Positions 30,504 to 39,615 of a stretch of DNA of 64,000 nucleotides are shown here, in pieces. The stretch is from Bacteroidota bacterium. Its GTDB lineage: Bacteria; Bacteroidota; Ignavibacteria; Ignavibacteriales; Melioribacteraceae. The notes beneath the pieces were generated by a model that was not told the origin of the DNA, did not search any database, and saw nothing but the letters and a program-made list of their open reading frames with translations. Every line of letters starts with the position of its first letter. Position 1 is the stretch's first letter. The DNA is taken from contig JAEWUC010000003.1 of the NCBI GenBank assembly GCA_023397505.1, positions 558,001 to 622,000 of the forward strand, given 5' to 3'. Position numbers and translations under genes: made by a program.

Positions 30504-32414
30504 TTATCCTCCGATAACAACGGCATTTAATTTACAAGCATCAAAGCAGGCCATACATTTGATACACAATGATTCGTTAATTACATGCGGTTCTTTTTTA
30601 CTTCCGGTTATTGCGCCTGTCGGGCATTTTTTCAAACACACGCCGCATCCTTTACATTTTTCCGCATCAATTTCCGGAGTTAATAATGCTTTGCATTGTT
30701 TAGAAGGACATCTTTTTTGAATTACATGTGCATTGTATTCATCCTTAAAATATGTGAGCATTGAAAGTACCGGGTTCGGCGCCGATTTGCCGAGTCCGCA
30801 CAGGGAACCTTTTTTAACTGCAAGCGCAACATCTTCAAGAAGAACCAAAGTATCGGGAGTTGCTTTTCCTTCGATAATATCCGAAAGAAGAGCGAGCATT
30901 TGTTTTGTACCTTCGCGGCAGAGAACGCATTTTCCGCAAGATTCATTTTGTGTGAACTGCATGAAAAAGTGCGCCATCTTCACCATACACGTCTGCTTGT
31001 TCATAACAACGAGTCCGCCTGAACCAACCATTGCACCGATGCCCGTGAGAGAATCAAAATCCAAAGGCATGTCGAGATGTTCTTCGGTTAAACATCCGCC
31101 CGAAGGTCCGCCGATTTGCACAGCTTTAAATCCTTCACTACTTATAGAGCCGTCTTCGTTAGTAACTCCGCCGCCGATGTTGTAAACAATCTCACGTAAT
31201 GTTGTACCGAATGGAACTTCAATTAAACCGGTGTTTGCAACATGACCTGTTAAAGCAAAAGTTTTTGTACCCGGAGATTTTTTTGTTCCCCGTGAATTAT
31301 AAAACTTTGCGCCGTGCTGAAGAATTAACGGAACGCTGCTGAGAGTTTCGACATTATTAATTATTGTAGGCTTACCAAACAAACCCGATTGCGATGGAAA
31401 CGGCGGTTTGGGATTCGGCATTCCGCGTTCTCCCATTATTGAAGCCATCATTGCTGTTTCTTCGCCGCATACAAAAGCACCGGCGCCTTCCATAACATGA
31501 ATTCTAAAACTATATTTCGAACCGAAAATGTTATCGCCGAGTAGACCCATCTTTTCGGCGTTATCCACCGCGATTCTTAATCTTTTCACTGCGAGCGGGT
31601 ATTCTGTTCTAACATAAATATAACCTTCGTTGGCGCCGATTGCCTTTGCCGCAATTAACATTCCTTCCAAAACCGAATGAGGGTTGCCTTCCATAATGCT
31701 TCTATCCATAAACGCACCGGGATCGCCTTCGTCGCCGTTGCATATAACATATTTCTTATCGGATATTTCAACACGCGTTACTTCCCACTTTCTACCGGTT
31801 GGAAAACCCCCGCCGCCGCGTCCGCGCAAACCGGAAAATAAAATTTCATCGCAGATATCTTTTGCGCTCATTTCCAGATATGCTTTTCGAGCCGATTCAT
31901 ACCCGCCTAGAGAAATATATTCGTTTATATCTTCGGGATTAATCTTTCCGCATTTTTCAAGCACAAACCTGCTTTGTCTTTTGTAGAATGGAATTTCATC
32001 GGTGCCTTTGCATTTTTTACCGTTTGTCGGATCAGTGTATAAAAATTCATCGATAATATTATTTTGGAGAAGTGTTTGCTCAACTATTTTTTGCACATCG
32101 TCTTTTTTGATTTTTACGTACATAATTCCGTCGGGTTCAATTGTAACAAGAGGACCCATTTGGCAAAAACCCTGGCAGCCGCTGCCTGAAATAAGTACGC
32201 CTTCTTTCACTTCTTTTTCTTTTTCAAATTTTAGATCAACAAGGTGCGTAATATTATTTTGTTCAAGCTGTTTTTCGAATTCATGAAAAACTTTTAGTGA
32301 ACCGTTTGCAACGCAGCCTGTACCTGCGCAAATAATAATTCTTCTTTTAACAAGTTTTGAATTTTCTTCGTATTCATTTTTTATCGAGGCAAGATCAACC
32401 GATTGTGCTTTCAT
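30504..32414 (-). CDS. hydB: Bifurcating [FeFe] hydrogenase NADH/FMN subunit (NuoF-like)
   Basis: 636 residues. An N-terminal thioredoxin-like 2Fe-2S domain (C29, C34, C80, C84) is followed by the NuoF core with FMN/NADH loop GLRGRGGGGFPTGRKW (195-210). Then come the SLBB region, the 4Fe-4S motif ESCGKCVLCREGT and a C-terminal two-cluster ferredoxin (CKGCGVCLKKCP and CIKCMACFDAC). This subunit oxidises or reduces NAD(H) and is the proposed site of electron bifurcation in HydABC. It overlaps hydC by 20 bases and abuts hydA, with ribosome binding site GGAGG. All cofactor ligands are intact. Confidence 0.95.
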   Translation of the reverse strand: MKAQSVDLASIKNEYEENSKLVKRRIIICAGTGCVANGSLKVFHEFEKQLEQNNITHLVDLKFEKEKEVKEGVLISGSGCQGFCQMGPLVTIEPDGIMYVKIKKDDVQKIVEQTLLQNNIIDEFLYTDPTNGKKCKGTDEIPFYKRQSRFVLEKCGKINPEDINEYISLGGYESARKAYLEMSAKDICDEILFSGLRGRGGGGFPTGRKWEVTRVEISDKKYVICNGDEGDPGAFMDRSIMEGNPHSVLEGMLIAAKAIGANEGYIYVRTEYPLAVKRLRIAVDNAEKMGLLGDNIFGSKYSFRIHVMEGAGAFVCGEETAMMASIMGERGMPNPKPPFPSQSGLFGKPTIINNVETLSSVPLILQHGAKFYNSRGTKKSPGTKTFALTGHVANTGLIEVPFGTTLREIVYNIGGGVTNEDGSISSEGFKAVQIGGPSGGCLTEEHLDMPLDFDSLTGIGAMVGSGGLVVMNKQTCMVKMAHFFMQFTQNESCGKCVLCREGTKQMLALLSDIIEGKATPDTLVLLEDVALAVKKGSLCGLGKSAPNPVLSMLTYFKDEYNAHVIQKRCPSKQCKALLTPEIDAEKCKGCGVCLKKCPTGAITGSKKEPHVINESLCIKCMACFDACKLNAVVIGG

Positions 32415-32916
32415 ACTCTTCCTCCTTAATCAATTCATCTATAAGCTTCACTACTTTATCCGGGTTCATCAATGAATGAACATCTTCGTTAACAACGACA
32501 ACCGGCGCCAAACCGCATGCCCCAAGACACGAAACAGTTTCGAGCGTGAACATCATATTGTCGGTCGTTCTTTTAGTTGAATTAAATCCCAATTTTTTTT
32601 CAATTGCTTCGACTATTGGTATTGAATTTTTTACGTGGCATGCCGTACCGTCGCAAACTTTAATAACATATTTGCCTTTCGGTTCAAGTGCAAAGTGAGA
32701 ATAAAAAGTTGCAACGCCGTAAACTTTTGCCGGTGGAATGCCCAGCGATGTAGCAACAAATGTTAATATTTTTTCGGGAAGATACCTGTACTCTTCCTGT
32801 ACTGCCTGTAATATCGGTATAAGCTTGTTTGAATCGTATTTGTTTTGTTCGAGTATTTCGCAGACTCTCTCAAATTTTCTAGCCAGAACCGATCCGTTAC
32901 TTTCTGAATTTGTCAT
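32395..32916 (-). CDS. hydC: Bifurcating [FeFe] hydrogenase 2Fe-2S subunit (NuoE-like)
   Basis: 173 residues of the NuoE/thioredoxin-like 2Fe-2S family, with ligands C88, C93, C130 and C134 in CDGTACHV and VSCLGACGLAP. It carries electrons between HydB and HydA. The ATG at 32914-32916 is chosen because GGAGAAAACG precedes it; the longer TTG reading lies inside that ribosome binding site. First structural gene of the hydrogenase, 41 bases after rex, with no terminator between. So rex and hydCBA are probably co-transcribed. Confidence 0.94.
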   Translation of the reverse strand: MTNSESNGSVLARKFERVCEILEQNKYDSNKLIPILQAVQEEYRYLPEKILTFVATSLGIPPAKVYGVATFYSHFALEPKGKYVIKVCDGTACHVKNSIPIVEAIEKKLGFNSTKRTTDNMMFTLETVSCLGACGLAPVVVVNEDVHSLMNPDKVVKLIDELIKEEEYESTIG

Positions 32917-32957
32917 CGTTTTCTCCAAAAGTGGATTTTATTTTTTTAAAAAAGTTG

Positions 32958-33617
32958 TCATGAATTTCTTTTCATTCTTTCCGCGAGTTTATGTGTTAAA
33001 ACTCCCAGTGAATGTGATAGTTGTGCGTTCTCAACAATTACATCAGGCGGAACTTTTAAATGTATCGGCGCAAAATTCCAAATTGCGATTATGCCGGCTT
33101 CGATCATAATTTCCGCTGTTTGCTGTGCCGCTTCGGGGGGTACTGTTAACACACCAATATTTATGTGCATACGCGTTATCATGTCGGCAAGTTTTTCGAT
33201 TGGAAGAATTTCGATTCCGTTTACAATTGTTTCGAGTTTTGATGGGTCGTTATCAAATGCGGCAACTATGTTTAATCCGTACGAAGTAAAATTTTTATAA
33301 CCGATTATTGCACTGCCCAAACTTCCGGCGCCAACAAGAAAAGCATCAACATTATTATCCCAATTCAAAGTATGATTTAGCGCGGCAAGCAGTTCATCTA
33401 AATCGAAACCGATTTTGGGTTTGCCGATTATTCCAGTCACTGTTAAATCTTTGCGAACTTGTATTGAATCAAGTTCAAGTTCATCGGCAATTAAATTGCT
33501 GGAAACTTGTTTAATATTTTCCCTTTTGAGCCGATTCAGAAGATGAATATATTTTGGAAGACGCCTTAAAGTCGGTTCGGGAATAATTTTCAGTGATTTT
33601 TCATCAATTTTCATCAT
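32958..33617 (-). CDS. rex: Redox-sensing transcriptional repressor Rex
   Basis: 219 residues. The N-terminal winged-helix domain (about 1-85) has LRRLPKYIHLLNRL and SNLIADELELDSIQVRKDL. The Rossmann domain (about 86-219) carries the nucleotide motif GAGSLGSAI and a conserved AAFDNDPSK segment. Rex dimers bind DNA when the NADH/NAD+ ratio is low and release it when NADH builds up. Placement directly upstream of an NADH-linked hydrogenase fits control of hydrogen-based redox disposal. There is no clear ribosome binding site; the start codon abuts an inverted repeat covering the promoter. Confidence 0.93.
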   Translation of the reverse strand: MMKIDEKSLKIIPEPTLRRLPKYIHLLNRLKRENIKQVSSNLIADELELDSIQVRKDLTVTGIIGKPKIGFDLDELLAALNHTLNWDNNVDAFLVGAGSLGSAIIGYKNFTSYGLNIVAAFDNDPSKLETIVNGIEILPIEKLADMITRMHINIGVLTVPPEAAQQTAEIMIEAGIIAIWNFAPIHLKVPPDVIVENAQLSHSLGVLTHKLAERMKRNS

Positions 33618-33650
33618 TTTTATATCGATATTTTTTTATCGATATAAAAA
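33617..33650. promoter_or_regulatory. Inverted repeat at the rex start, candidate operator
   Basis: Perfect 14-base arms TTTTTATATCGATA (33617-33630) and TATCGATATAAAAA (33637-33650) separated by six T. Each arm contains the self-palindrome TATCGATA, 14 bases apart. The repeat covers the predicted -10 box and start region of rex and ends at the rex ATG. It does not match the usual Rex box (TTGTGAA-N4-TTCACAA type), so the binding protein is open; autoregulation by a diverged Rex is the simplest reading. Confidence 0.6.
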
Positions 33651-33676
33651 TATCAATTATTCTATTAATTTGTCAA
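33647..33676 (-). promoter_or_regulatory. Sigma70-type promoter of the rex-hyd operon
   Basis: On the minus strand, -35 TTGACA (33671-33676), an 18-base spacer and -10 TATTTT (33647-33652). The -35 is a consensus match; the -10 is the same hexamer as in the tRNA-Asn promoter at 37626. The -10 overlaps the outer end of the inverted repeat, consistent with repression by occlusion. Confidence 0.6.
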
Positions 33677-33694
33677 GGACTATTTAAAATAAAA

Positions 33695-33713
33695 AACCCT
33701 GCCGTGCCGGGTT
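33695..33713 (-). terminator. Intrinsic terminator of the KDG kinase gene
   Basis: On the minus strand, AACCC/GGGTT arms (33709-33713 and 33695-33699) with a short GC-rich interior, followed directly by TTTTTTATTTT. It is 25 bases beyond the kinase stop and upstream of the rex promoter, insulating the two units. Confidence 0.65.
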
Positions 33714-33737
33714 AATGAATTTAAGTTTTATCAATGA

Positions 33738-34772
33738 TTATCTTTCTACTCTGCCCGAGCCGCCGCTTTTAACAAGTTTTTCAACTTCATCAATGCTTAC
33801 CAAATTAAAATCGCCGGGGATTGAGTGTTTAAGACACGATGCTGCAACTGCAAATTCAAGCGCATCTTTTGTATTATCTTTTGTTAATAATCCATAGATA
33901 AGTCCGCTCGCAAATGAATCTCCGCCGCCCACTCGGTCAACAATTTCAATATCATATCTTTTGGAACGATATGGAGCTTTGCAATCTTTATCATCCAAAA
34001 GCAAAGCACTCCAGCCGTTTTTAGAAGCAGAGAAACTTTCGCGTAATGTAATTGCGACTGTTTTAAAATTATAAGTCTCTTTCAATTTTTTGGCTACATT
34101 AAAATATCCTTGTTCATCGAGATGACCGGCTTCTATATTTGTCTTTTCTGCTTTCAAACCCAAACTTTTTTCGGCGTCTTCTTCGTTGGCAATACAAACA
34201 TCAACATATTTCATAAGCGGTTGCATTACGGCTTGAGCTTCTTGCGTAGTCCACATTTTCGCTCTGAAGTTTAAATCACAGCTAATTATCACATCCAAAG
34301 ATTTTGCGGCTTCGCAAGCTTCGTTTAAAAGTTCTTGAGCATTTTTTCCCAGTGCCGGGGTAATGCCCGTCCAGTGAAACCATGAAGCGTTTTCAAAAAC
34401 TTTTTTCCAATCAACTTCACCTTTTTTCATCAATGAAACAGCAGAGCCGGCTCTATCGTAAATAACTTTTGAAGCTCTTTGACTTGCACCTGTTTCTAAA
34501 AAATAAATTCCTACTCTATCTCCGCCGCGGACAATAAAATCATCCTTCACACCGAATCTTCTTAAATGATTAACCGCAGATTGACCGATTTCATGTTTAG
34601 GCAGCTTCGACACAAAGTACGATTCCAATCCATAATTTGATAGCGATACGGCAACGTTTGCTTCACCGCCGCCATAAGTTACTTCAAAATTTTGTGCTTG
34701 AACAAATCGTGTAAACCCAGGCGTAGATAACCGAAGCATAATCTCGCCAAAGGTAACTACTTTCTTTTTCAT
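33738..34772 (-). CDS. kdgK: PfkB-family 2-keto-3-deoxygluconate kinase
   Basis: 344 residues of the ribokinase (PfkB) fold. N-terminal signature VTYGGGEANVAVSLSNYG (about 31-48), central FHWTGITPALG, and C-terminal PfkB signature with catalytic Asp in VDRVGGGDSFASGL. The sequence pattern (FGEIMLRLSTPGFTRF) is that of KDG kinases, which phosphorylate 2-keto-3-deoxygluconate from uronate or pectin/alginate breakdown or the Entner-Doudoroff route. It stands alone here; no KDPG aldolase is adjacent. Substrate within the family is inferred from sequence similarity by eye. Confidence 0.85.
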   Translation of the reverse strand: MKKKVVTFGEIMLRLSTPGFTRFVQAQNFEVTYGGGEANVAVSLSNYGLESYFVSKLPKHEIGQSAVNHLRRFGVKDDFIVRGGDRVGIYFLETGASQRASKVIYDRAGSAVSLMKKGEVDWKKVFENASWFHWTGITPALGKNAQELLNEACEAAKSLDVIISCDLNFRAKMWTTQEAQAVMQPLMKYVDVCIANEEDAEKSLGLKAEKTNIEAGHLDEQGYFNVAKKLKETYNFKTVAITLRESFSASKNGWSALLLDDKDCKAPYRSKRYDIEIVDRVGGGDSFASGLIYGLLTKDNTKDALEFAVAASCLKHSIPGDFNLVSIDEVEKLVKSGGSGRVER

Positions 34773-34854
34773 CTGTTTTTCTTCCTTTTATTCATTCAAA
34801 AAATTTTCTGCACAAAAATAAAAACTTTTATAGAGTAAAAACGACCGCCAATCA

Positions 34855-37059
34855 TTACAAATTTCTTTTCCAGAATTCGAGCATTGTGTTGTATAAATGA
34901 ATCCGCGCGGGCGTATCGGAAATTCCGTGCTTACGCATCGGGTAAATCATCATATCGAACATTTTATTTGCTTTGATTAATTCATCAATAAAGGCATATG
35001 CATTTTGAAGATGCACATTATCATCATATGAACCGTGAACGATCAATAATCTTCCGTGGAGATTCTTTGCTTTCCGAACGAGAGATGTTTTTTCATAACC
35101 GTCGGGGTTTACTCCCGGCGTTTTCATTGCCATCTCACCGAATTTAGTATCGTAATATCTCCAATCCGTAACACCCGCAACAGCAATGCCTGCTTTAAAT
35201 TCTTTCGAATTTGTCATAGCATTAAAAGTAAAAGTACCGCCTCCGCTCCATCCCCAAATTCCAATTCTGCTTGAATCAATGTACGATTGTTTTTTAAACC
35301 ACTTAACACCATCAATTAGATCGTTTAGTTCGACATCACCCCCGAAATTTTTTAGTATTAAGTTTTCAAGTTTTTTACTGATGGCTGCTGCCGATCTCGG
35401 GTCGACGCGCGCAACGAGAAAGCCGTTATCGAGAAGAACCTGATCAAAATAAATCGACCGCCATGCATTTTGAACTTGCGGTGCCGATGGTCCACCGTAA
35501 ACATAAATTATCAATGGATATTTTTTTGTGGGATTAAAATCCACCGGCTTCATAATTTCTGCCGGAAGTTGAAAACCGTCTTTAGATGTAATTGAAAAAA
35601 TTTCGGGTCTCCGAAGGTTAATCAACTCCAGTTTTTCATCATCATAACTTGCAAGTTCTTTTAGCAAACTTCCGTCATTTTTATTAAGCGATAATATGGG
35701 AGGTGTTGAAATATTTGAATAAGTATCAAAATAAAATTCGGCGGAATTATTAAAATTAATTCTGTGAGTAAAATCGCCGGTACTTATTTTCTCGAAGCCG
35801 ATGCCGTCAAAATTAACTTTGTAAAGATGTTTTTCTTTGGGATCTTTTTCCTGCGCGGTGAAATAAACAATTTCATTTTTTTCATCAACGGCACTTATTG
35901 CGCCGCGAACCCAATACGCCGATCCGCCGCTTGATGCTACTGCCCATTCTCCATTTGTCAACTGATTAATCAATTTCCCGTTTTCATCATACCTGTATAT
36001 ATGTGCATAACCGTCTCTTTCGGAAACCCATAAAAACTCTTTACCGTTTTTCAGGAAAGTTAAATCATCATTAACATTAACCCAACCGGGGTCGGTCTCT
36101 TTTAAAATGTGTTTAACTTTACCTGAATTTTTATCGGCAAACAACAAATCAATTTGTTCCTGCATTCTATTCATTGTTTGCACGGCAATTTGCCGACTGC
36201 TGGGCAGCCAATTAATCCGGATAATATATTCGTATGGATATTCCGAGAAATCAATCCAAGTTGTTTTTAAATTTTCTATGTCCGTAACCGCGACTTTAAC
36301 AATAGGATTAATTCCACCCGTTTTGGGATAACGCTGTTTAATTACATTCGGTACAACAGGCTTGAAATCCGGATAATACATTTCACTTACCAGCGATTCA
36401 TCAGTTTTTAAAAATGCAATAGATTTTGAATCGGGCGACCACCAATAACCAATATCTCTCCTTCCAAAAACTTCTTCCCAGTAAACCCAGGAAAGTGTTC
36501 CATTTAAAATTGTATCCGAGCCATCAGATGTAATTTGTTTTTCAATTTTGGATGTAAGATCATAAACATATAGATTATTAGCCCGTACATATGCAAGGTT
36601 TTTACCGTCGGGAGAGAAATTTACATTTTTTTCTTCTTCATCGGTTTTTGTTATTTGCACAAATTGCGATGACTCAAAGTCTAAAAGGAAAATATCCCCG
36701 TTAAAAACATAAACGCATGCTTTGCCTTTCGGTTCAAATGATTCCGGCATATTCAAAACCTTTGGAGTTGAATCTGCTAAAAATGTTTTTAAGTTTTGAA
36801 TTGTTTTTTGCATATCAAAAAGAATTTTTGATTTATTACTTTTTACGTTAAACAATTCAAAACTTCTTTTTTCAGCCGGAATGCGCGGGTTGTAAATCAC
36901 AACTTCTTCGTTGGAAATCCAAGTGCAGATTGGGAGAGAAGTTATTGCTGACGGCTCGTTACTGTAAATCCATTCAACAGAAATATTTTGTTTTGTTTGT
37001 GCAACAAGAGTTAATGTAAAGAATAGAACAAATGACATAAATATTATTTTTCTTTGCAT
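34855..37059 (-). CDS. S9B dipeptidyl-peptidase IV-like serine peptidase
   Basis: 734 residues with a signal peptide (cleaved near residue 20). The N-terminal beta-propeller (about 40-490) includes the family block SWVYWEEVFGRRDIGYWWSPD, whose Glu residues bind the substrate amino terminus. The C-terminal alpha/beta hydrolase (about 500-734) has nucleophile Ser in GWSGGGT, Asp in SYDDNVH and His in RKHGIS. It removes dipeptides from peptide N termini, usually after Pro or Ala, in the periplasm. No T9SS domain. Single gene; ribosome binding site GGTGAG. Confidence 0.92.
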   Translation of the reverse strand: MQRKIIFMSFVLFFTLTLVAQTKQNISVEWIYSNEPSAITSLPICTWISNEEVVIYNPRIPAEKRSFELFNVKSNKSKILFDMQKTIQNLKTFLADSTPKVLNMPESFEPKGKACVYVFNGDIFLLDFESSQFVQITKTDEEEKNVNFSPDGKNLAYVRANNLYVYDLTSKIEKQITSDGSDTILNGTLSWVYWEEVFGRRDIGYWWSPDSKSIAFLKTDESLVSEMYYPDFKPVVPNVIKQRYPKTGGINPIVKVAVTDIENLKTTWIDFSEYPYEYIIRINWLPSSRQIAVQTMNRMQEQIDLLFADKNSGKVKHILKETDPGWVNVNDDLTFLKNGKEFLWVSERDGYAHIYRYDENGKLINQLTNGEWAVASSGGSAYWVRGAISAVDEKNEIVYFTAQEKDPKEKHLYKVNFDGIGFEKISTGDFTHRINFNNSAEFYFDTYSNISTPPILSLNKNDGSLLKELASYDDEKLELINLRRPEIFSITSKDGFQLPAEIMKPVDFNPTKKYPLIIYVYGGPSAPQVQNAWRSIYFDQVLLDNGFLVARVDPRSAAAISKKLENLILKNFGGDVELNDLIDGVKWFKKQSYIDSSRIGIWGWSGGGTFTFNAMTNSKEFKAGIAVAGVTDWRYYDTKFGEMAMKTPGVNPDGYEKTSLVRKAKNLHGRLLIVHGSYDDNVHLQNAYAFIDELIKANKMFDMMIYPMRKHGISDTPARIHLYNTMLEFWKRNL

Positions 37060-37121
37060 AAGCTCACCGATAAATATTAAAAGAATTTTTACGTTATAAA
37101 AGATAAGATGTTTAAAAAATA

Positions 37122-37144
37122 AAACCCCGGATAAACCGGGGTTT
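37122..37144 (-). terminator. Intrinsic terminator of the cold-shock gene
   Basis: Perfect 9-base arms AAACCCCGG / CCGGGGTTT with a 5-base loop. On the minus strand a T-rich run TTTTATTTTTT follows. It lies 23 bases after the csp stop. A textbook rho-independent terminator. Confidence 0.88.
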
Positions 37145-37167
37145 CAAATTAAATTATTTAGTAAAAA

Positions 37168-37380
37168 TTAATTGATAACTTTTACCTCTTGAGCCTGAAG
37201 ACCTTTTTGGCCTTGAGCAACAGTGAATTCAACTTGTTGACCTTCTTGAAGTGTTTTGTATCCTTCACCAACAATTGCTTGGAAATGAACAAAAACGTCA
37301 TCTCCATCTTTGCGTTGAATGAAACCATAACCCTTAGAACTGTTGAACCATTTAACGGTTCCTTGTACTTTTTCAGCCAT
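37168..37380 (-). CDS. Cold-shock domain protein (CspA family)
   Basis: 70 residues forming a single cold-shock OB fold that binds single-stranded RNA/DNA as an RNA chaperone. The RNP1 motif KGYGFI (16-21) and RNP2 motif VFVHF (30-34) are intact, preceded by GTVKWFNSS. Its 5' region carries an AGGAG 11 bases from the ATG and about 100 bases of leader, which is common for these genes, but I did not find a defined thermosensor fold. Single-gene unit with its own terminator. Confidence 0.95.
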   Translation of the reverse strand: MAEKVQGTVKWFNSSKGYGFIQRKDGDDVFVHFQAIVGEGYKTLQEGQQVEFTVAQGQKGLQAQEVKVIN

Positions 37381-37486
37381 CTTAAAGATGCTCCTAAAAA
37401 ATTATTAAATTAGTTAAAAAGAACGAGCACCTGAGTAACTTTGTTAATACGAAAATCAACAAACAACACTGCTCAAGTTCATAAAA

Positions 37487-37517
37487 AAAGGGCTTTCGGA
37501 AACACCGCAAGCCCTTT
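37487..37517 (-). terminator. Intrinsic terminator of tRNA-Asn
   Basis: Arms AAAGGGCTT (37487-37495) and AAGCCCTTT (37509-37517), with an inner CGG/CCG extension. On the minus strand they are followed by TTTTTTTAT. It starts 3 bases beyond the tRNA 3' end. Confidence 0.85.
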
Positions 37518-37519
37518 CG

Positions 37520-37591
37520 CTCCGCGGGCAGGGCTCGAACCTGCAACCCTGCGGTTAACAGCCGCATGCTCTACCATTGAGCTACCGCGGA
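37520..37591 (-). tRNA. tRNA-Asn (anticodon GTT)
   Basis: 72 bases including the discriminator. Acceptor stem TCCGCGG/CCGCGGA, D stem GCTC/GAGC, anticodon stem TGCGG/CCGCA with loop CTGTTAA (anticodon GTT), T stem GCAGG/CCTGC with loop TTCGAGC. All stems pair fully. CCA is not encoded (the sequence continues G-CGAAAG). Preceded by a good promoter and followed by a terminator, so it is an independent unit. Confidence 0.96.
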
Positions 37592-37625
37592 ATTCAAACT
37601 TTAACTACTAACAAATTGAGGTGTA

Positions 37626-37654
37626 AAAATAGACTTTGTGAAGTGTTTTGTCAA
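37626..37654 (-). promoter_or_regulatory. Sigma70-type promoter of tRNA-Asn
   Basis: On the minus strand, -35 TTGACA (37649-37654), 17-base spacer, -10 TATTTT (37626-37631). Predicted start about 28 bases before the tRNA 5' end. Consensus -35 and ideal spacing. Confidence 0.7.
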
Positions 37655-37878
37655 GTTATCATGAAATATTTTTTTATTGCCTTTGAATTTCCAAAGAAGA
37701 TAACTCCATTCTAATAATTGAGAAGTTGATTAATTTTTATTAAGAGATATTCTCGATTAATCTTATCTTTTGTTCAGTTTTATTGTTCATTCCCAACATT
37801 GTACATTTTTGTGTCTAAAAGATATGGGCATACTAATTGCGGTTAAAGTACGTTTAATTTATTAGGAAGGAATTAATT

Positions 37879-39558
37879 ATGGATTCCGAAAGTTTAAAGA
37901 AAAAAGTACAGGATGCCTTTAATAACTGGGATAACAATCTTTATAAAAAAACGATTACAAAATTTCCTGAAAGACAAAAGGAATTTACTTCTCAATCATT
38001 CACACCCATTAAACCTGTTTATTCACCACAAGATACCAACGAAGAAAATTATAACGAGCGTTTAGGTTTTCCGGGTTTGTACCCTTTTACACGCGGTGTT
38101 CAGCCGACAATGTACCGTGGAAAATTTTGGACTATGCGACAATATGCAGGGTTTGGAACTGCCAAAACATCGAACGAAAGATACCGCTATTTATTAGCGC
38201 AGGGTCAAATGGGTTTGTCTGTTGCATTTGATTTACCTACTCAAATCGGTTACGACAGCGACGATCCAATGGCTTTGGGCGAAGTTGGAAAAGTCGGCGT
38301 AGCCATCGATACTCTTGCCGATATGGAAATTTTATTCGATCAAATTCCACTCGATAAAGTTTCTTCATCGATGACAATCAACGCACCTGCTTCTGTTTTA
38401 TTGGCGATGTACATAGCAGTTGCAGAAAAACAAGGCATAAGCAGGGATAAAATCAGCGGTACTATTCAAAACGATATTCTTAAAGAATACATTGCCCGCG
38501 GCACTTATATTTATCCGCCCAAACCTTCGATGCGTTTGATTACAAATATTTTTGAATTCTGTTCGAAAGAAGTTCCGAAGTGGAATACAATTTCAATTTC
38601 CGGCTACCATATTCGCGAAGCAGGATCAACCGCTGCACAGGAAGTAGGTTTTACACTCGCAGATGGAATTGCTTATGTTGAAGCTGCAATAAAAGCAGGT
38701 TTGGATGTTGATCAATTCGCCGGACAACTTTCGTTCTTTTTTAATGCGCACAATGATCTTTTAGAAGAAGTTGCAAAGTACCGCGCTGCCCGCCGCTTAT
38801 GGGCAAAAATTATGAAAGAAAGATTCGGCGCGAAAAAAGATAAATCGATGATGCTTCGTTTCCATTCCCAAACAGCAGGCTCTACTTTAACGGCACAACA
38901 AGTTGACAATAATATAGTTCGTGTAACAATTCAAACGTTGGCAGCTGTGCTTGGCGGAACGCAAAGCTTGCACACAAATTCCCGCGATGAAGCTCTTGCG
39001 CTGCCGACTGAACAATCCGTAAAAATTGCATTACGTACACAACAAATTGTTGCCCACGAAAGCGGCGTTACAAATACAATCGATCCCCTCGCAGGTTCTT
39101 ATTACGTTGAAGCATTGACCGACCAGATCGAAAAGGAAGCAGAAGAATATATTTCTAAAATTGATGCAATGGGCGGAGTAATTGCTGCAATTGAAGCCGG
39201 ATACATTCAAACAGAAATTCAAAAATCGGCTTATCGATTCAACCAGGAAATGGAGCGCGGTGAAAGAATAATTGTCGGGCAAAATAAATTCCAGGAAAAA
39301 GAAGAGCAGAAAAAAGATTTGTTAAAGATCGACGAAAAAGTTCAACGCGATCAAGTTGAATTCTTAAATAAAATTCGCGCTCAAAGAAACAACACTGAAA
39401 TTGAGCAAAAAATTACTGCTCTTAAAAATGCAGCACAGGGTGAAAGTAATCTTATGCCGTTTATACTTGATGCCGTAAAATCTTACGCTAGTATTGGAGA
39501 AATTTGCAACGCTATGCGCGAAGTCTTCGGCGAGTACAAAGAACACGTTGTGATTTAA
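37879..39558 (+). CDS. Methylmalonyl-CoA mutase large subunit (N-terminal catalytic part only)
   Basis: Interconverts succinyl-CoA and (R)-methylmalonyl-CoA. 559 residues forming the substrate-binding TIM barrel: [44 protein letters not shown] and [14 protein letters not shown] are family signatures. The C-terminal adenosylcobalamin-binding domain (DxHxxG) of one-piece mutases is absent. This matches the two-gene form with a separate ~130-residue B12-binding subunit, not found in this window. Strong AGGAAGG ribosome binding site. First gene of a methylmalonyl-CoA operon running to 44127. Confidence 0.92.
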   Translation: MDSESLKKKVQDAFNNWDNNLYKKTITKFPERQKEFTSQSFTPIKPVYSPQDTNEENYNERLGFPGLYPFTRGVQPTMYRGKFWTMRQYAGFGTAKTSNERYRYLLAQGQMGLSVAFDLPTQIGYDSDDPMALGEVGKVGVAIDTLADMEILFDQIPLDKVSSSMTINAPASVLLAMYIAVAEKQGISRDKISGTIQNDILKEYIARGTYIYPPKPSMRLITNIFEFCSKEVPKWNTISISGYHIREAGSTAAQEVGFTLADGIAYVEAAIKAGLDVDQFAGQLSFFFNAHNDLLEEVAKYRAARRLWAKIMKERFGAKKDKSMMLRFHSQTAGSTLTAQQVDNNIVRVTIQTLAAVLGGTQSLHTNSRDEALALPTEQSVKIALRTQQIVAHESGVTNTIDPLAGSYYVEALTDQIEKEAEEYISKIDAMGGVIAAIEAGYIQTEIQKSAYRFNQEMERGERIIVGQNKFQEKEEQKKDLLKIDEKVQRDQVEFLNKIRAQRNNTEIEQKITALKNAAQGESNLMPFILDAVKSYASIGEICNAMREVFGEYKEHVVI

Positions 39559-39615
39559 CTTGTTGGCTTGCTAAAAATACGGGACGATACAGAAATCAGA
39601 ATTAAAGAGGTGAAA

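Noticed and set aside
37448..37469. TTGTTAA...TCAACAA as a Rex box upstream of the cold-shock gene
   Set aside because: Half-sites are 8 bases apart rather than 4 and imperfect; no reason for Rex control of csp.
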